Shown: piece by piece, positions 1 through 10,418 of the stretch
Numbering within the stretch: the stretch's first letter is position 1
Layout of the letters: every line of letters begins with the position of its first letter
Translations under genes and position numbers: made by a program
Notes under the pieces: model-generated
The model's database searches: none
The model's input: the letters and a program-made list of their open reading frames with translations, nothing else
Told to the model about the DNA's origin: nothing
Source: Thereva unica
Taxonomy: Eukaryota; Arthropoda; Insecta; Diptera; Therevidae
Length of the DNA: 64,000 bases
Direction of reading: 5' to 3'
NCBI GenBank assembly: GCA_949987705.1
Contig: OX465281.1
Coordinates: 242,379,143-242,443,142, forward strand

Positions 1-838
1 GAAGAAGACTCCAAAAAAATCGAAAAGAAAAATTGGATTGCCACTAATACATTCAATTGTTACTGTTTTTGTAGTAACAAGTAACAATTACATCCAAGAA
101 TTTTAGATTATATAATTTGTTCTACCAGTTTAGAGGTCATCTAAGGCTTTCTAAGTCTTCTAGGTACTGATAACATACACCATCATTTCCGAGGAAGTAT
201 TTTGCAAATAAACAAAACCCAAAACCAGTTTTTGGAATTGATTACAACCCAGTCAATTGCGTTTCTGCAACTCTCCAGATCTGGAGAATTATTAATTGAT
301 AACTGTTTCGGGGAATTTGGAATAATTGTCCCACGTTAGGAAGACACGCTTTCTAGTACATGTATCATTCGTTAATGATAGTGACTCTGACACACCCATT
401 CGTACTTGATCTATAGACATTTTCGAGTTTGCTGAAAGTGTTATGTCGCCGAGAAATTTGCATTAGCGAAATTATTTTAGAGAAATTCTTAGTCTTACGT
501 TTTCGACATCATCTATGCATCTGAAAGAAAATGATGTTAACTGAAAGTGGTGACACAGAATTCGGATTTGATTGGAATTTCGTGATGTTTGTAAATAATA
601 TAAGATAAAACCGGTATTTTTAATACCGGGAAATATTAAAACTGTATATTTTTATTTCTTGACCGAGACTAAAAAGAAGTTAAAGATTATAAACTAATAA
701 AGCTTTGAAAGATGAAATTTTTCTGAGAAAGGGGTAATTTTCTTTCCGACTATGTAAATATGTAGGTAAAAAAAGAGTTCTTTTTAGTTAAATTTGATAG
801 GCTCTTTTATAATGTGAAAATGAATTTATTTAAACTAA
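1..838. other. AT-rich stretch, nothing recognised
   Basis: I see no convincing exon, repeat pair or RNA gene here. Short homopolymer runs and AT-rich DNA dominate. Confidence 0.4.
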
Positions 839-1048
839 TTATACTCCACTATTATAGAAAATATTTCGCCATTTTTGGCATAGAGTCATGATGCCATCGG
901 TCAAGAAATTCTTTGGTTTTTGGTTGAATAGCTTAATCAAGTACTTTTCAAAGGGGTATTTTAGAGCTAGATTAATTTCATTGACGGAGCTCTGCAGTTT
1001 GGAACAAGTGAAAGAACAAGCGGTCGATGCAACAAAACCTACCAACAA
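839..1048 (-). pseudogene. mariner transposase C-terminal remnant
   Basis: The minus-strand reading frame ends in KPKNFLTDGIMTLCQKWRNI and then stops. This resembles the C-terminus of mariner transposases, where a Lys-Pro-(D/E/N)-F segment precedes a GI-x-x-LPE(K/R)W(Q/R)K motif shortly before the stop. The rest of the frame is weakly similar at best. A larger mariner piece lies on the same strand in the expected order at 2520-2891, so the two may be halves of one element split by the SINE and MITE between them. The assignment is from motif memory only. This remnant cannot code for an active enzyme. Confidence 0.45.
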
Positions 1049-1218
1049 ATTCTGCCATTTTTTGACTGATCGTCAAAGAAGCATGAGAAGAAGAATTGAT
1101 ATGCAGCCAGAATTGTTAAAAGTTGATTCCAAGCAGCATAGCAGATCTGCTAATCCAATCTTGGAAATAGCATTTATGGATAACTTGCTCCACAGACTTG
1201 ACTTTTTGTTACCCCATC

Positions 1219-1487
1219 TTTTTTTTTTTTTTTATGTGAAAGACTAGAGTCTCAGGAAACGCCCTTTATACTGTGTTGACAATCTATTTTCTTCATATAG
1301 AGTGCAATGTCGAACAGCAGCTCTAGTCGGGGAAGGAAGGAGCTGTCACAACCTACCAGAGATAGTTTTCAGTCCACCTACTCCCAACCATTACTGTCGC
1401 GACTTTGACATCGGGGCATCGAGAAAAAACTCGCTGGAGTGTTATGCCTCCTGAAACGAGTTGAATCTCATCAACCAACCGATCTAT
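1219..1487 (-). mobile_element. tRNA-derived SINE, copy A (head missing)
   Basis: An oligo-T run at about 1219-1234 (poly-A on the minus strand) is followed by the body shared with copies at 7725-8185, 9131-9607, 14299-14706 and 52440-53565. Shared words include GACTAGAGTCTC, the stretch around CAATCTATTTTCTTC, and GAGTGTTATGCCTCCTGAAA. The copy breaks off before the tRNA-like head, where a GTTGA-rich element begins. Confidence 0.75.
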
Positions 1488-1850
1488 GACTAGGTTGAAA
1501 AGTCGAGTTGGGTTTGGGTTGAAATTTCGACTGCCGTATATGATGTTGAGTTGAATTCACTTTGGGTTGAAATAGAGTTGTATTGACATCAAAACATAAT
1601 CTCAAATTTTTGTGTGAAATTGTCATTTGTGGATCCGTAAATTTTTTTTTTTTTAAAAACATGGAAGGTAATCAGAACGAAATAATTTGATATGCCTCTG
1701 GAAGCTACGCCGAAAGCAGACTTCACGTACAGTAAACAAAATTACAGCTCAACTCGAGTATATGAACGACATATCAACTTGACCCAAGTAGGAGAAGTAA
1801 GTTGAGTGCACCCAGTTTCAACTTGACCACTGTTTATAATTGTAGTCCCT
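1486..1850. mobile_element. GTTGA-rich MITE, copy 1
   Basis: This block aligns over most of its length with 12628-12907. Both open with TATGACTA(A/G)GTTGAAAAGT and close with a degenerate inverted version (TTTCAACT..GACC/ATC..TTTATAA/GAC). No protein is encoded. The terminal inverted repeats are imperfect and I could not define a target duplication. A looser GTTGAGT-rich relative lies at about 3220-3450. Confidence 0.5.
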
Positions 1851-1942
1851 CAAATTGCTGGCTGGGATTTATCATAAATCCCAATGCGAAGTTTTAGGAT
1901 ACAGATTCCACAAAGCTCTCCGCGTTGATCAAATTCTGTGTC

Positions 1943-2240
1943 TAGTCCAGTCAAAATAAATATTGTACTGCGAGAATATTTCGAAGTTGCTGAAAATTGG
2001 TAATTGGAGTCTACCACGCGATCGGTCAAGGGAGAATTTTTTATTCAAGGTCAAAGGGTCAGTTTATTGCAAGTATCTCTTAAACGGTGAGTCTTATCAT
2101 AAAATAGTTTTCATAAAGTTTGTAGATAATGCGATTATCTACAAAAAATGATATTTTACATTTTCCCGTACGAATTGCTATTAATGAGTTAGCGCCATTT
2201 TAAAGATTTAAAATACTCATATGCCATTCGTGACTGGTAT
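1943..2240 (+). mobile_element. single-arm copy of the fold-back element
   Basis: It starts TAGTCCAGTCAAAATA and contains CGAAGTTGCTGAAAATTGG, the CACGCGAT block, TTTTTTATTCAAGGTCAAAG and GATTATCTACAAAAAA in the same order as one arm of the 1548-bp fold-back element at 47554-49101. Only one arm is present, so this is a truncated or solo-arm copy. No coding capacity is evident. Confidence 0.7.
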
Positions 2241-2519
2241 AGGATCAGTAGCTCGTTTCTATGCCCCGTCACAATTTCTAAACGACTGAATGGATTTAGA
2301 TCTAGGGTACCGTTAGAATCGTTTAATGGGTCCGAGTAACAAAAGTTAGCTTAATTTAAAAAAAAATGGCGGTCACGTCCTGTGCTTACTCTGCGGCTGA
2401 CGGCCACGTCTTCTATCTGATTTCTCGTTCTACCACCCGGCCGAGAATTCGCCATTAGCCAATATATTATAGGAGCAGAAGTAAATAATTAAACAAAGAA
2501 GTGAGTGGTCGGGTGTTGT

Positions 2520-2891
2520 CATGATTATTCAATTCGGATATTTGTCGTTCAGTTGCCTTGTGTGTAATCTCTCTAGTTGTCTAGTAGCGTTGGGAATCAA
2601 TCGTCTCATCAATCATGATAGTTCATAGTGGACGATTTCCTTCCAGTCCTACCACAAACATTAAGCTACCTTTTCCAACGTCAATCCTGTCTTCCCGAAC
2701 GCTTGTGACTGCTCACGATCCCTTGTCCACAACTTTTGACGCCTATGATTGTCGTAAGTAATCCATTTCGCATCACCTGTTATAAGACTTTTCAGAAATG
2801 GGTCTGGACTGTATTCACACGACGAATGAAAAGTAGACCATGCAAAAAAATCGCTGATTCCATGTGCAGTGAAAATCTTAAGTCCCCACAA
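2520..2891 (-). pseudogene. mariner-type transposase fragment
   Basis: The minus-strand frame contains DPFLKSLITGDAKWITYDNH followed by RRQKLW and GLTLEKVA, then after a stop codon CLW, DWKEIVHYEL and RQLERL. Mariner-family DDE transposases carry the equivalent (I/L)(V/I)TGDEKWI-x-YDN, WWDWKG and YELL blocks around the first catalytic Asp. Here the usual GDEKW is GDAKW, WWDW has a stop, and further stops follow. It is therefore an inactive middle segment of a mariner element. A C-terminal piece of similar type sits at 839-1048. Confidence 0.8.
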
Positions 2892-2899
2892 ACTAGCAA

Positions 2900-4237
2900 C
2901 GTCACTCTCTTTGTTTAAAAACGAAAATTACCTGCAAATTTATATATATGCCACCTAATTTCCCTTAATTTAGGGTGCGGTCTCTATAATGTTTTCGTAA
3001 GAGGTTAATTCGTTCCCTCTTCTTCCCTAACGTCTTGGGGATCAGTAGCGTTTTTACGGGGTATTCCTTGAGCTAAATTTGCCTGCTCATATCAATCGAG
3101 GACAGAAAAACTATTCGAGTTACTTTTTCGAATACCCTTGTCTGCTTCTGTTGGTTGCTCCATTCCGTGTATCTCCACGAGTATTCCTTACTACGTATAC
3201 AACTCATCATGTATAATAAAAATAGTTGAGTCGAGGTTGAGTTGAATTTAGTTCACCAATCACAAACAAAACAAAAAGATGCTGCTGTCAACTAAATTCA
3301 ACTACTCAACTACTGAATTCGCGTCTACATGCATAATATTAACTAACGCAGGTATCAGAGTTGAGTCGAGCTCAGTCGATCCTGATTCAACTCGACTCGC
3401 GCCTTCATATACTTGGACTAGGGTTCAATCTGAGTTAAACTCATCATATATACATATTACTATACTTACATGTAAGTATGTGGTAAAACCAGTTTTCCAC
3501 GTTACTCTCGGTCTCCACAGAAAGGAAGTTCACTAGGCGTAACTTTCTTCATGGTTATTCATGTTTTTCTCTGTGTGCATGTGTGTTAGTTTTCACGCCG
3601 ACAATTTTTGTTAAAAAAGTTACAACACCTCCCTCTTGCTGATTTCTTCTAAAAAATCGGGTTTAACACAGGTAACAAATCATAGTGGAGATATGGCCAT
3701 TAACTCGGAGTCCAAAATAACGAAATTTCGTTCATCGCAACAAGCTTTCATTCATCGTTGACGCTCGCTCGCTTACTCCATGACTTAATATTCCCTTTAT
3801 GAGGGCTAGTCGGATTGCGGTGAATATGTTTGGTCCTTCGTTGCATAGGGTAGCTGCTCTCGGGGTCTTATACCAACATAATGATGATGGAAATCGAATT
3901 TGTCACTCTGGCACTTTCGTTCAGCCAACAGAGAGAAGTCGGCGCTGTATCAATAGATGGACTATTTGGTCCCAAGATCAAGAGATATCCAAGTGGTTAT
4001 TGTGAAACTCCATAAGCACACTTAACCGATTCTTGCCAGATTATGCTATCTCTACGACTCATCGCCTATTGCTATTAGAGTCCTCATAGGATTCGAGGAG
4101 TGACATTCAATTGAATAGTCAAACTTAGTTCCAGTTATTATTTTAAACTTTATATAGAAACTATATAACATAACATCTTAAATACAATTTTTACAATAAC
4201 AAACGCTTCAATTAAAACAGTGAAAATTAAAAAAACA
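2900..4237. other. intergenic, one loose GTTGAGT repeat
   Basis: A stretch at about 3220-3450 is rich in GTTGAGT and AACTCAAC words in both orientations and is a loose relative of the MITEs at 1486 and 12628. The rest shows nothing I can name. The region from about 4140 to 4237 is the 3' flank of LITAF-1 and shares AT-rich words with the 3' flanks of LITAF-2 and LITAF-3. Confidence 0.4.
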
Positions 4238-4841
4238 CTAATAGTCATGATAGTATCTGCCCCGAAAATCTGAGCAACAGCCCAAATAAGTTTTGCAAGT
4301 CGGACAGTAATGCTCTGGAACCTTGAATGTATTGTTGACGTAAGGTATCCACATACAAAGACAGCATCTATTGAAAAGAGAAAAATTATTTCGCTGGGAA
4401 TATATTTGGGTTTTTAATTAAGGTCAAGCTTTACCCCATCATGCAGCACATTGCAGCTATTACATGTGTCCGAAGTGAAACTCGATATTCAACGTTTGTT
4501 ACTATTTGATTCCTGCAAAATGGGCATACTAATGTGGTAGGTCGTGTTGGAAGTCGGGGTTGGAGGGGGACTCCAGGTGGTGAGAATGTTTGTTGCATTG
4601 GTCTCCAATTTTGCTGCCCTGGACCCACTGTAATAGGCTGATTCGTGTGATCAACACCTCCAGATGGGTAGAATGTTTGTTGCATTGGTTGTGGCATTGG
4701 TTGGTGCATTGGTGAGGACATTTTTGGGTCCATTGGTGAAGACATTGGTTGTTGCATCGGCATCGGTTGAGGATATGTTGGTGCAGTAGCAGTATTGTAT
4801 GATGGCGGTGGAACTACCGACGATTTCTCTTTCGTGTCCAT
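4238..4841 (-). CDS. LITAF-1: LITAF-domain protein, PPxY type, two exons
   Basis: Predicted CDS joins 4841-4435 and 4367-4238, giving 178 aa. The donor is GG|GTAAAG and the acceptor AATAG|A, rejoining a Gly codon. Residues 11-15 are PPPSY, a PPxY motif that in mammalian LITAF recruits NEDD4-type ligases. A Pro/Met/Gln-rich stretch follows, with QPM and SPM repeats and a doubled MQQTF unit. The LITAF domain has CPFC near residue 117, a hydrophobic Cys-rich segment (AAMCCMMGCCLCMWIPY) and HYCPTC, then ends DFRGRYYHDY. The paired CPxC and HYCPxC knuckles bind one zinc in this family, and the middle segment embeds in late endosome/lysosome membranes. Unlike LITAF-2 to -5 it has no intron between the Pro-rich part and CPFC. 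Start chosen because MDTK is shared with LITAF-2 and lies downstream of a shared TATA promoter. Confidence 0.9.
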
Positions 4842-5070
4842 GTTTCAAAGTATCTTATTTAAATCAGCCTCTACGGTTTGGTTTCGATTTCACAGACACA
4901 CCCAATTAAACAAAATCGTATTTGTATTTATCCAGTGCAGTGCAGTGAGACGGTCTTGACTGCAGTCAAATATTGTCACAGTATCACAAAATCGTTTATA
5001 TTCTCATCACTTTCACAATGTTTATATTAATTCAACCAAATAAAAATCACAGTTTCTTCAACTGACAACT

Positions 5071-5077
5071 ATTTATA
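5071..5077 (-). promoter_or_regulatory. TATA box of LITAF-1
   Basis: On the minus strand the sequence reads CTTTTATAAATAGTTG, about 230 bp upstream of the LITAF-1 ATG. The same 16 bases occur at the equivalent place in LITAF-2 (10635-10641) and LITAF-3 (17050-17056). This conservation across paralogues supports a core promoter with transcription starting near 5045. The start site is inferred. Confidence 0.6.
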
Positions 5078-5080
5078 AAA

Positions 5081-5400
5081 GACAACTATATTTTGTCAGC
5101 TTAAGTTGTGTGTACTTAAACTTTGAGAAATTTAATATGTATGACCTATGCGCAGCTGCCCACCACTGGTACACAGAAATACTGAAATGTTTCACGACTG
5201 AAATTCCTGAGTGGCGAATGGCGATCTTTTTTCGAGCTTTGTTGTGATTGTAATTTTTTAAAAGCTTTTTGGAGGTCTTCACCCAAAATTTTTGTTTATC
5301 AAAATGATCATGCTTCTTCTTGGTTGTCTTAGATGCTATTCGCGATGATCTCATTTGAGCTTGTCGTGGTGTTTCCGGTATTGCCATTATTTGAAACAGT
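5081..5400 (-). promoter_or_regulatory. conserved upstream block of LITAF-1
   Basis: This stretch has recognisable counterparts upstream of LITAF-2 (about 10640-10890) and LITAF-3 (about 17060-17340). Shared words are TCGAGCTTAGTTTCGATT-like, TTTTAAAAGCTTTTTGG and GAGGCTATTCCTGATG. A 104-codon frame (5073-5387) rich in Lys can be read here, but the equivalent frames in the other two copies are broken by stops, so I treat it as promoter or decayed sequence rather than a gene. Confidence 0.45.
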
Positions 5401-6800
5401 TTAGTTTGAGATGAATATAGTCAAGGCAAGCCTATGGGTCAATCTCTTTCCCTAATTTTTATAAAAGATCTGGACTTCACAGTTTTGGTGACGACAGTCA
5501 CTGCTATACTACCTATACTATAATATAATAAAAGCATACCCCCGCTTTGGCTTCATGATCGCAAGTTCGTTATCATCATTACGATCAACAGAGAAATTCA
5601 AATCTGATGGTTGAGGTCGCATAATCCCCTCGAATGCCACCCCTCGAAAATAAAGTGCTCTCTTATCTTAAAAGGACTGGCGTCAATCTTTCTTCGGCCT
5701 CAGTAGACGGTGTGTGTAACTAGCGGCTAATTCATCTCCTAACATCTGCAACGGCCGGCCTATTTCTTTTTTATTTTATTTTTATTTATTTTCAAAATAA
5801 ACCATGTAACTCCGGTAGAATTCTAAAATCCTCAAAATTTCCAGGAAATTTTTGTTGAAATTTAAAATAAAGGTAGGTGAGAAAAAACAAAGAAAAATTT
5901 GGGAGGCAGTCAGTAGCATCTGCAAGTGAAAGTAGGAAAACGAATTTTTTTTATGAGCCTCGGTGGAGTACGGTCTAGATTGCGGTTGAAGAGAAATTGT
6001 TACAAGACCCCTCAACTGAGCCGGCAATAGCCGGACCTGACCATCCCTGAAGGAAGACCTGGAACCGGAAGAGGAAAATAGCCCAGCATTCAGAAGCGAT
6101 CGAAGTTAGGACTAGGACGAAAGAAGTGGAGGAGCCCGCATCAGCCTGTACAATTTAGCGGTCGTTAGAAACCGGATATAAGAAGGACGGAAGCCCGCAG
6201 CCTTAAGTAAGGGATTAGTGGAGAGGAGGTCCGGGGATGTGGCCTGATACTTTCAACGAGGCAGTACCGGCGGATCGTGTTAGGCCCGGGTGAGAGAAGC
6301 CAGACAATCTTCCCCAAACTGTTTTGGCATTTTATCTAAAAAGTAAAAAATGTAGGGCACTTGATTGTGAAGCCGAGGACAGTGTACAGGACAACATAAG
6401 GAGTTTCGCGGAGCACAATGTATAACGATGTGTTGAGGCTACGCCTCCCAAAAGGAGTAATGCGCTTGGATTCGCGGACCTCATCGGGGAAGCCGCCCTA
6501 GGACAACGCGTCGAATTGTGCGCAAACGAAGCCATCTTCGAGATTAAAGCGTGGACTGAATACGTTGGTCCATACTTAGGACCAAGGTACGGGAACAAAT
6601 CATTCACTCACAGCTCGCTCTAAGATATCTGGAACCGATGATCGACCGGAGGCTAAATTTTGCACACTTGTAGGACATGCTATACGCAGCGAAGACAAAA
6701 GTTGAAAAAGGGCGTACAATAAAGCGTCCTTGCTCGCTGTCTTTTACGTTTTTTTTAAATATAAGCTTTTTTTACCTCCTATGCATAACCGGCGTTAGAT
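5400..6800. other. unassigned; GC-richer patch at about 6000-6720
   Basis: From about 6000 to 6720 the sequence is clearly richer in G+C than its surroundings and contains broken frames in both directions (for example GEAALGQRVELCANEAIFEI on the plus strand). The composition suggests a decayed transposable element, but I do not recognise a domain. The flanking AT-rich parts show nothing. Confidence 0.3.
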
Positions 6801-6804
6801 GTTG

Positions 6805-7066
6805 TATTGACTTTGGATGATCTTCTTATGATTCAAGGTGTCATGTCGAAGGCCTTGCTAAAGTCTAAAAACATCAAAAGAACGTGGTGGGTTTTGTTTA
6901 GGCCTATGTTTACCACACTCGCGAGCTCTCCCAAAAATAGCGCAGTGCTTTTATTTTTCTGGAAACCAAAGTTTAGCTTAAGGTCAAACGGCCAAATGTA
7001 CTCTGCACCTAGTCCCTTGTCGGGTTTAAAGCAGCGCAACATTCTATACCCCTCTTCCACGCTAAA
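6805..7066 (-). pseudogene. non-LTR retrotransposon RT fragment
   Basis: The minus-strand frame contains FGFQKNKSTALFLGELA and then LLMFLDFSKAFDMTP. These correspond to the (Q)FGFRxxxST and FLDxSKAFD blocks (RT fingers and palm, first catalytic Asp) of non-LTR reverse transcriptases. The frame is open until it runs into a Helitron at 7067-7660. LINE sequence seems to resume at 7661. Downstream palm motifs are missing, so the element is dead. Confidence 0.75.
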
Positions 7067-7660
7067 TCTATATCTATAAAAATCTCTTGTCACAGTGTTT
7101 GTTACCAAACTCCTCCGAAACGGGTTGACCGATTTGTATGAAATTTTTTGTGTATATTTGGTAGGTCTGAGAATAGGTCGTAGGCTATTTTTTATACTTT
7201 TAACCAAAAAAACAGCTGTAAAATCCGAAAAAAGGTAATTTTAGGAATTTTCACTTCATTTTAGTTTCAATAGCTTCATGGCCTACCTATTGTTTGACGG
7301 CTTCGTAAATGTAAATTTGTCATTAAATTGAATCATTACATTTAATGAAAATTTCAAATTTACGCAGCTGTCAAACCTTAGGTAGGCCATGACGCTATTG
7401 AAACTAAACTGATCCATGGCGGCCGTCTCAAGAGGGCGGGGTACCACTTTCTTCACAACCCCCTCAACATGGGTACCAAATGAAAGGGTATGATAAGTAG
7501 AGTACATTAAGCAAGGTAGTACACTCAATATACCGATCTATGGCGGCCGTCGCAAGACCCATGTTCATCTGTTTAAAATATTTCCAAAAATACAGTGGTT
7601 GGTTTTTATTGTTGTTGTATTGGCTTATGGGTGCAGCGAGGCGTACCGGGTCCCATCTAG
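7067..7660 (+). mobile_element. non-autonomous Helitron
   Basis: The element begins TCTATATCTATAAAAATCTC, directly after a host A. Its subterminal block (AAACGGGTTGACCGATTTG) matches the insect Helitron 5' consensus that runs 'AACGGCTGxACCGATTT'. It ends in a GC-rich hairpin, GGTGCAGCGAGGCGTACCGG, followed by CATCTAG before a host T. TC start, 3' hairpin, CTAG end and insertion between A and T are the defining Helitron features. It has no Rep/helicase ORF. It sits inside the LINE RT at 6805-7066. Confidence 0.85.
7260..7408. repeat. long palindrome inside the Helitron
   Basis: Arms of about 65 bp, opening TTTAGTTTCAATAGC and closing GCTATTGAAACTAAA, pair over CATGGCCTACCTA, GTTTGAC and GTAAAT blocks with a few mismatches. 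It is either a nested MITE or cargo of the Helitron. The strand could fold into a long hairpin. Confidence 0.8.
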
Positions 7661-7724
7661 TTTCTCCATATAAATTGATTGTGCGAGACATATTCCTTCA
7701 TGATTAGAGATATTATGACAACAG

Positions 7725-8185
7725 GGGGTCTCGGTAGCCTAGAGAGTAAGGCGTCTGGCTACTATCCCAGAGGTCCCGGGTTCGATTCCCGGCCAGCCCA
7801 CGGTCCTTCGCCTTTTCCACTTTCCCACCTACATAACTTTCCTTCTTTCTTCTTCTCTCTTTACATTCCTGATTCCTCCTGTCAGAACCTTCCTTCGCCC
7901 TTCCCCGCTCCACCAAAACGCATGTCATCGGTTGGTTGATGAGATTCTACTCGTTTCAGGAGGCATAACACTTCAGCGAGTTGTTTCTCGATGCCCCGAT
8001 GTCAAAGTCGCAGTAGTAATGGTTGGAAGTAGGTGGACTAAAAATATCGGGGGTAGGTTGTGGCAGTTCCTTCATTCCCCGACTAGAGCTGATGTTCGAC
8101 ATTGCACTCTATACGAAGAAAATAGATTGTCGACAGTATAAAGGGCCTTTCCTGAGACTCTAGTCTTTCACATAAAAAAAAAAAA
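7725..8185 (+). mobile_element. tRNA-derived SINE, copy B (full length)
   Basis: The head (about 7725-7802) is tRNA-like: an A-box-like TAGCCTAGAGAGTAAGG, an anticodon-arm-like TCTGG...CCAGA and a B box inside GGTTCGATTCCCGG. A 370-bp unrelated body follows and ends in a 12-base A run. Copies at 9131-9607 and 14299-14706 carry the same head and body in the opposite orientation. The A and B boxes would serve as an internal RNA polymerase III promoter. The acceptor stem does not pair properly, so this is not a tRNA gene. Confidence 0.85.
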
Positions 8186-8599
8186 TCTATGTATGTACTC
8201 CTTTTGATTCTTGACTAGAAAGTGGTTCTGCAATTGCTCTAGATGCTTGCCGGAAAACTCTTAATAACACTAAGATCATCACCTCATCGATCGATCTTTT
8301 CTTTCACTCCAGAAGTTCGCACATACTCGGACATAACTCCACATCTAAAAAATGTAAAACCGTATAACTCAACAGACAGCTGGAAAATAAATTGGCCGAA
8401 TAAGCTTTTACATTTTAATGTTTTTTGGCCTGTTGATGTGCCCCATCAGCCGCCCCCGAATCACACTGAGTACTGCGCCCCTGGGTTGATCGCACTATAG
8501 TTAACCCAATCTTTTCTGACCTTTCTAAACGGGTTGCCTATAGTGCAACTAAGATTCACTGAAGCAAACTAGATATGTAAAAGATTTCCATAGAGGCAG

Positions 8600-8960
8600 G
8601 ATTGCGTTTATTTCAGTAGAATAATGGCTATGATAGAGCTGATAAATTCCTATGGTGGCTTAAAGGGCCAATGGTGGAGGATCGATGAATAAGAGGGCTT
8701 TTTTGTACTTTATCTAGTTATGTTATGGTAGTTTACGAAGACTCCCGGAATAAACTTGAATTGAAGAATAGAAGATAATAAAATAGGCTAGGTTTCTGAA
8801 GGGTCCTCGAGTGATGTTGATGAATCTTACGGTTGAACTCTTGAATGCTATACAAGTTCGGAAATACTGACTGCAGAAAATTGTTCCACAGTAAAGTTGT
8901 TCTGTTCAAAAACAAACTTCTAGATCGTCGTGTCCGTGGGCGAACAGAGTTGTGGACATG
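8600..8960 (-). pseudogene. 3' end of a jockey-like LINE
   Basis: The minus frame reads RTTLLWNNFLQSVFPNLYSI followed by QEFNRKIHQ. Non-LTR RT C-termini carry the same (R)xxxLWNxLPxSVxPxSxxxxFKRxL(H) block just before the stop. The nucleotide sequence is closely repeated at 13370-13640 and, inverted, at about 33500-33650. Only the last codons and the 3' UTR remain. Confidence 0.65.
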
Positions 8961-9130
8961 CTGAATTGAAGAGTAAGAACATTTTACATCCCAAACGCAA
9001 AGTGGAAGTGGTGGGAGATCGTCTATCGCCCTGGATATTTGTATGCTTTTATCTCTATTGCACTAAGATGGGTTTAAGATATAAATGGGCCTCTATTCTT
9101 TTAAATTTTATAAACCATTTATTAAAATAA

Positions 9131-9607
9131 CTTTTTTTTTCTTTTTTTTATGTGACAGAGCCTCTAGGGAAAGTCCCTAAGCCTCTAGGGAAAGTCCCTT
9201 TGTACTGTAGACAATCTATTGTTTCGTATAGAGTGAACATCAGCTCTTGCCGGAAGATAGAGAGAAGAGAAGGAAGTAACTGTCACAACCTAGCCGCGAT
9301 ATGTTTTATTCCACCTACTTCCAACCATTTCGCGACTCTGGCATCGGGACATTTTGAGAAACAACTCGCTGGAGTGTTATGCCTTCTGAAACGAGTTAAG
9401 TCTCATCAGCCAACCGATGACTTGCGCTTGGTGGAGCGGGGAAGGACTAGGAAGGCTATGACATAAGGAATCAGGAATGTAAAGAGGGAAGAAGAAAGAA
9501 GGAAAGTTAGGTGGGAAAGGCGAAGGACCGTGGCGCCACCGGGATTCGAACCCGGGACTTCTGGGATAGCAGTCAGGCGCCTTACCCCTAGACTACCGAG
9601 GCCCCCC
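9131..9607 (-). mobile_element. tRNA-derived SINE, copy C
   Basis: A T-rich start (poly-A on the minus strand) leads through the shared body to a tRNA-like head at about 9530-9607, where the B box reads GGTTCGAATCCCGG on the minus strand. Its last part includes a 24-bp local duplication (CCTCTAGGGAAAGTCCCT twice). It is inserted in the 3' flank of LITAF-2. Confidence 0.8.
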
Positions 9608-9664
9608 AATTTAAAAACAATATTTTTGCAATGACATGCCCCTTAAATCAAAACAAGGAAGTAA

Positions 9665-10284
9665 TTATGCCGAATATTGATAATCGTAGTATCTGGTTCT
9701 AAAATCTGTGCATTCACCCAAACAATGGTTGCACGTTGGACAGTAATGGTGTGGACTCTTGCAGTTTTTGGTGCAGTAGGGTATCCACATACAAGGCACA
9801 CATCTATTGAAAAGAGAAAAATCATTGTTGGTATTTTCGTTTATATTTTCAATCAAGATCAAACCTTACCCCAATACGCCACAACACATAGCCATTGCAT
9901 GTGTCCGAAGTGATATTTTATATTCAACTTTGGTAAGGATTTGAATCTTGCAAGAAGGGCACATCATTACAGTTGGGCCTGTAAAAAGTCTTGGGTGCAA
10001 TGAGCCTGGCTCTGAAAATATATTAAAATTAGTTTTATGTTTTTGGTTTGATGTAAATTGAGTGTCTTACGTGACATGTTAAAAGAATCTACCGGATATG
10101 TTCCATGAGGTTGTTGCATTACTGGTGGTTGCATTGGCTGTAACATTGGTTGGTGCATTGGTGAGGACATTCTAGGGTCCATTGGCATCGACATTGGCAT
10201 TTGCCCTGGTTGAGGATATGTAGGTGCTGCAGCATAGTTATATGACGGTGGTGGGTCTTCAGACAATTGGCCTTTCGTATCCAT
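9665..10284 (-). CDS. LITAF-2: LITAF-domain protein, PPxY type, three exons
   Basis: Exons 10284-10071, 10011-9870 and 9803-9665 join in phases 1 and 2 to give 164 aa. Donors are CAC|GTAAGA and GGG|GTAAGG-like; acceptors are TTTCAG and AATAG. Residues 12-16 are PPPSY. The Pro/Met-rich part resembles LITAF-1 (SSPMHQPM). The domain contains MMCPSC, LRTHAMAMCCGVLG, CVPCMWIPYC and HYCPTC, ending TRYYDYQYSA. Both zinc knuckles and the Cys-rich membrane-associated segment are complete. The start matches LITAF-1 (MDTK). A SINE lies less than 60 bp beyond the stop, so the polyadenylation region may have been altered. Codon frame is clean throughout and I consider it functional. Confidence 0.9.
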
Positions 10285-10418
10285 GTTTTAAGGTAAAAAT
10301 CAGTCTTTAGCGTTTGGTTTCGAATTCACGTACACACAACATCCAAATAAACAGAATCTTATTTGTGTTTATCAACTGCAATAAAATATTTTCACAGTGC
10401 AAATTTCAATCTTTAGAT

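Noticed and set aside
888..1247. 119-codon plus-strand gene
   Set aside because: Largely antisense to a mariner-like C-terminus and ending in the SINE poly-T tract; no domain seen.
5073..5387. 104-codon Lys-rich gene upstream of LITAF-1
   Set aside because: Equivalent frames upstream of LITAF-2 and LITAF-3 are interrupted by stops, although the DNA is conserved. Better explained as promoter sequence.
6332..6607. 91-codon minus-strand gene in the GC-rich patch
   Set aside because: Ser/Ala/Leu-rich frame without recognisable domain; likely the antisense of a decayed element. Kept only as an unassigned region.
7727..7802. tRNA gene
   Set aside because: A and B boxes and a partial anticodon arm are present but the acceptor stem does not pair. 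The same head is fused to one repeated body with a poly-A end in several copies, so it is a SINE head.
9530..9607. tRNA gene on the minus strand
   Set aside because: It is the head of SINE copy C; a mismatched acceptor stem and the attached SINE body rule against a functional tRNA.
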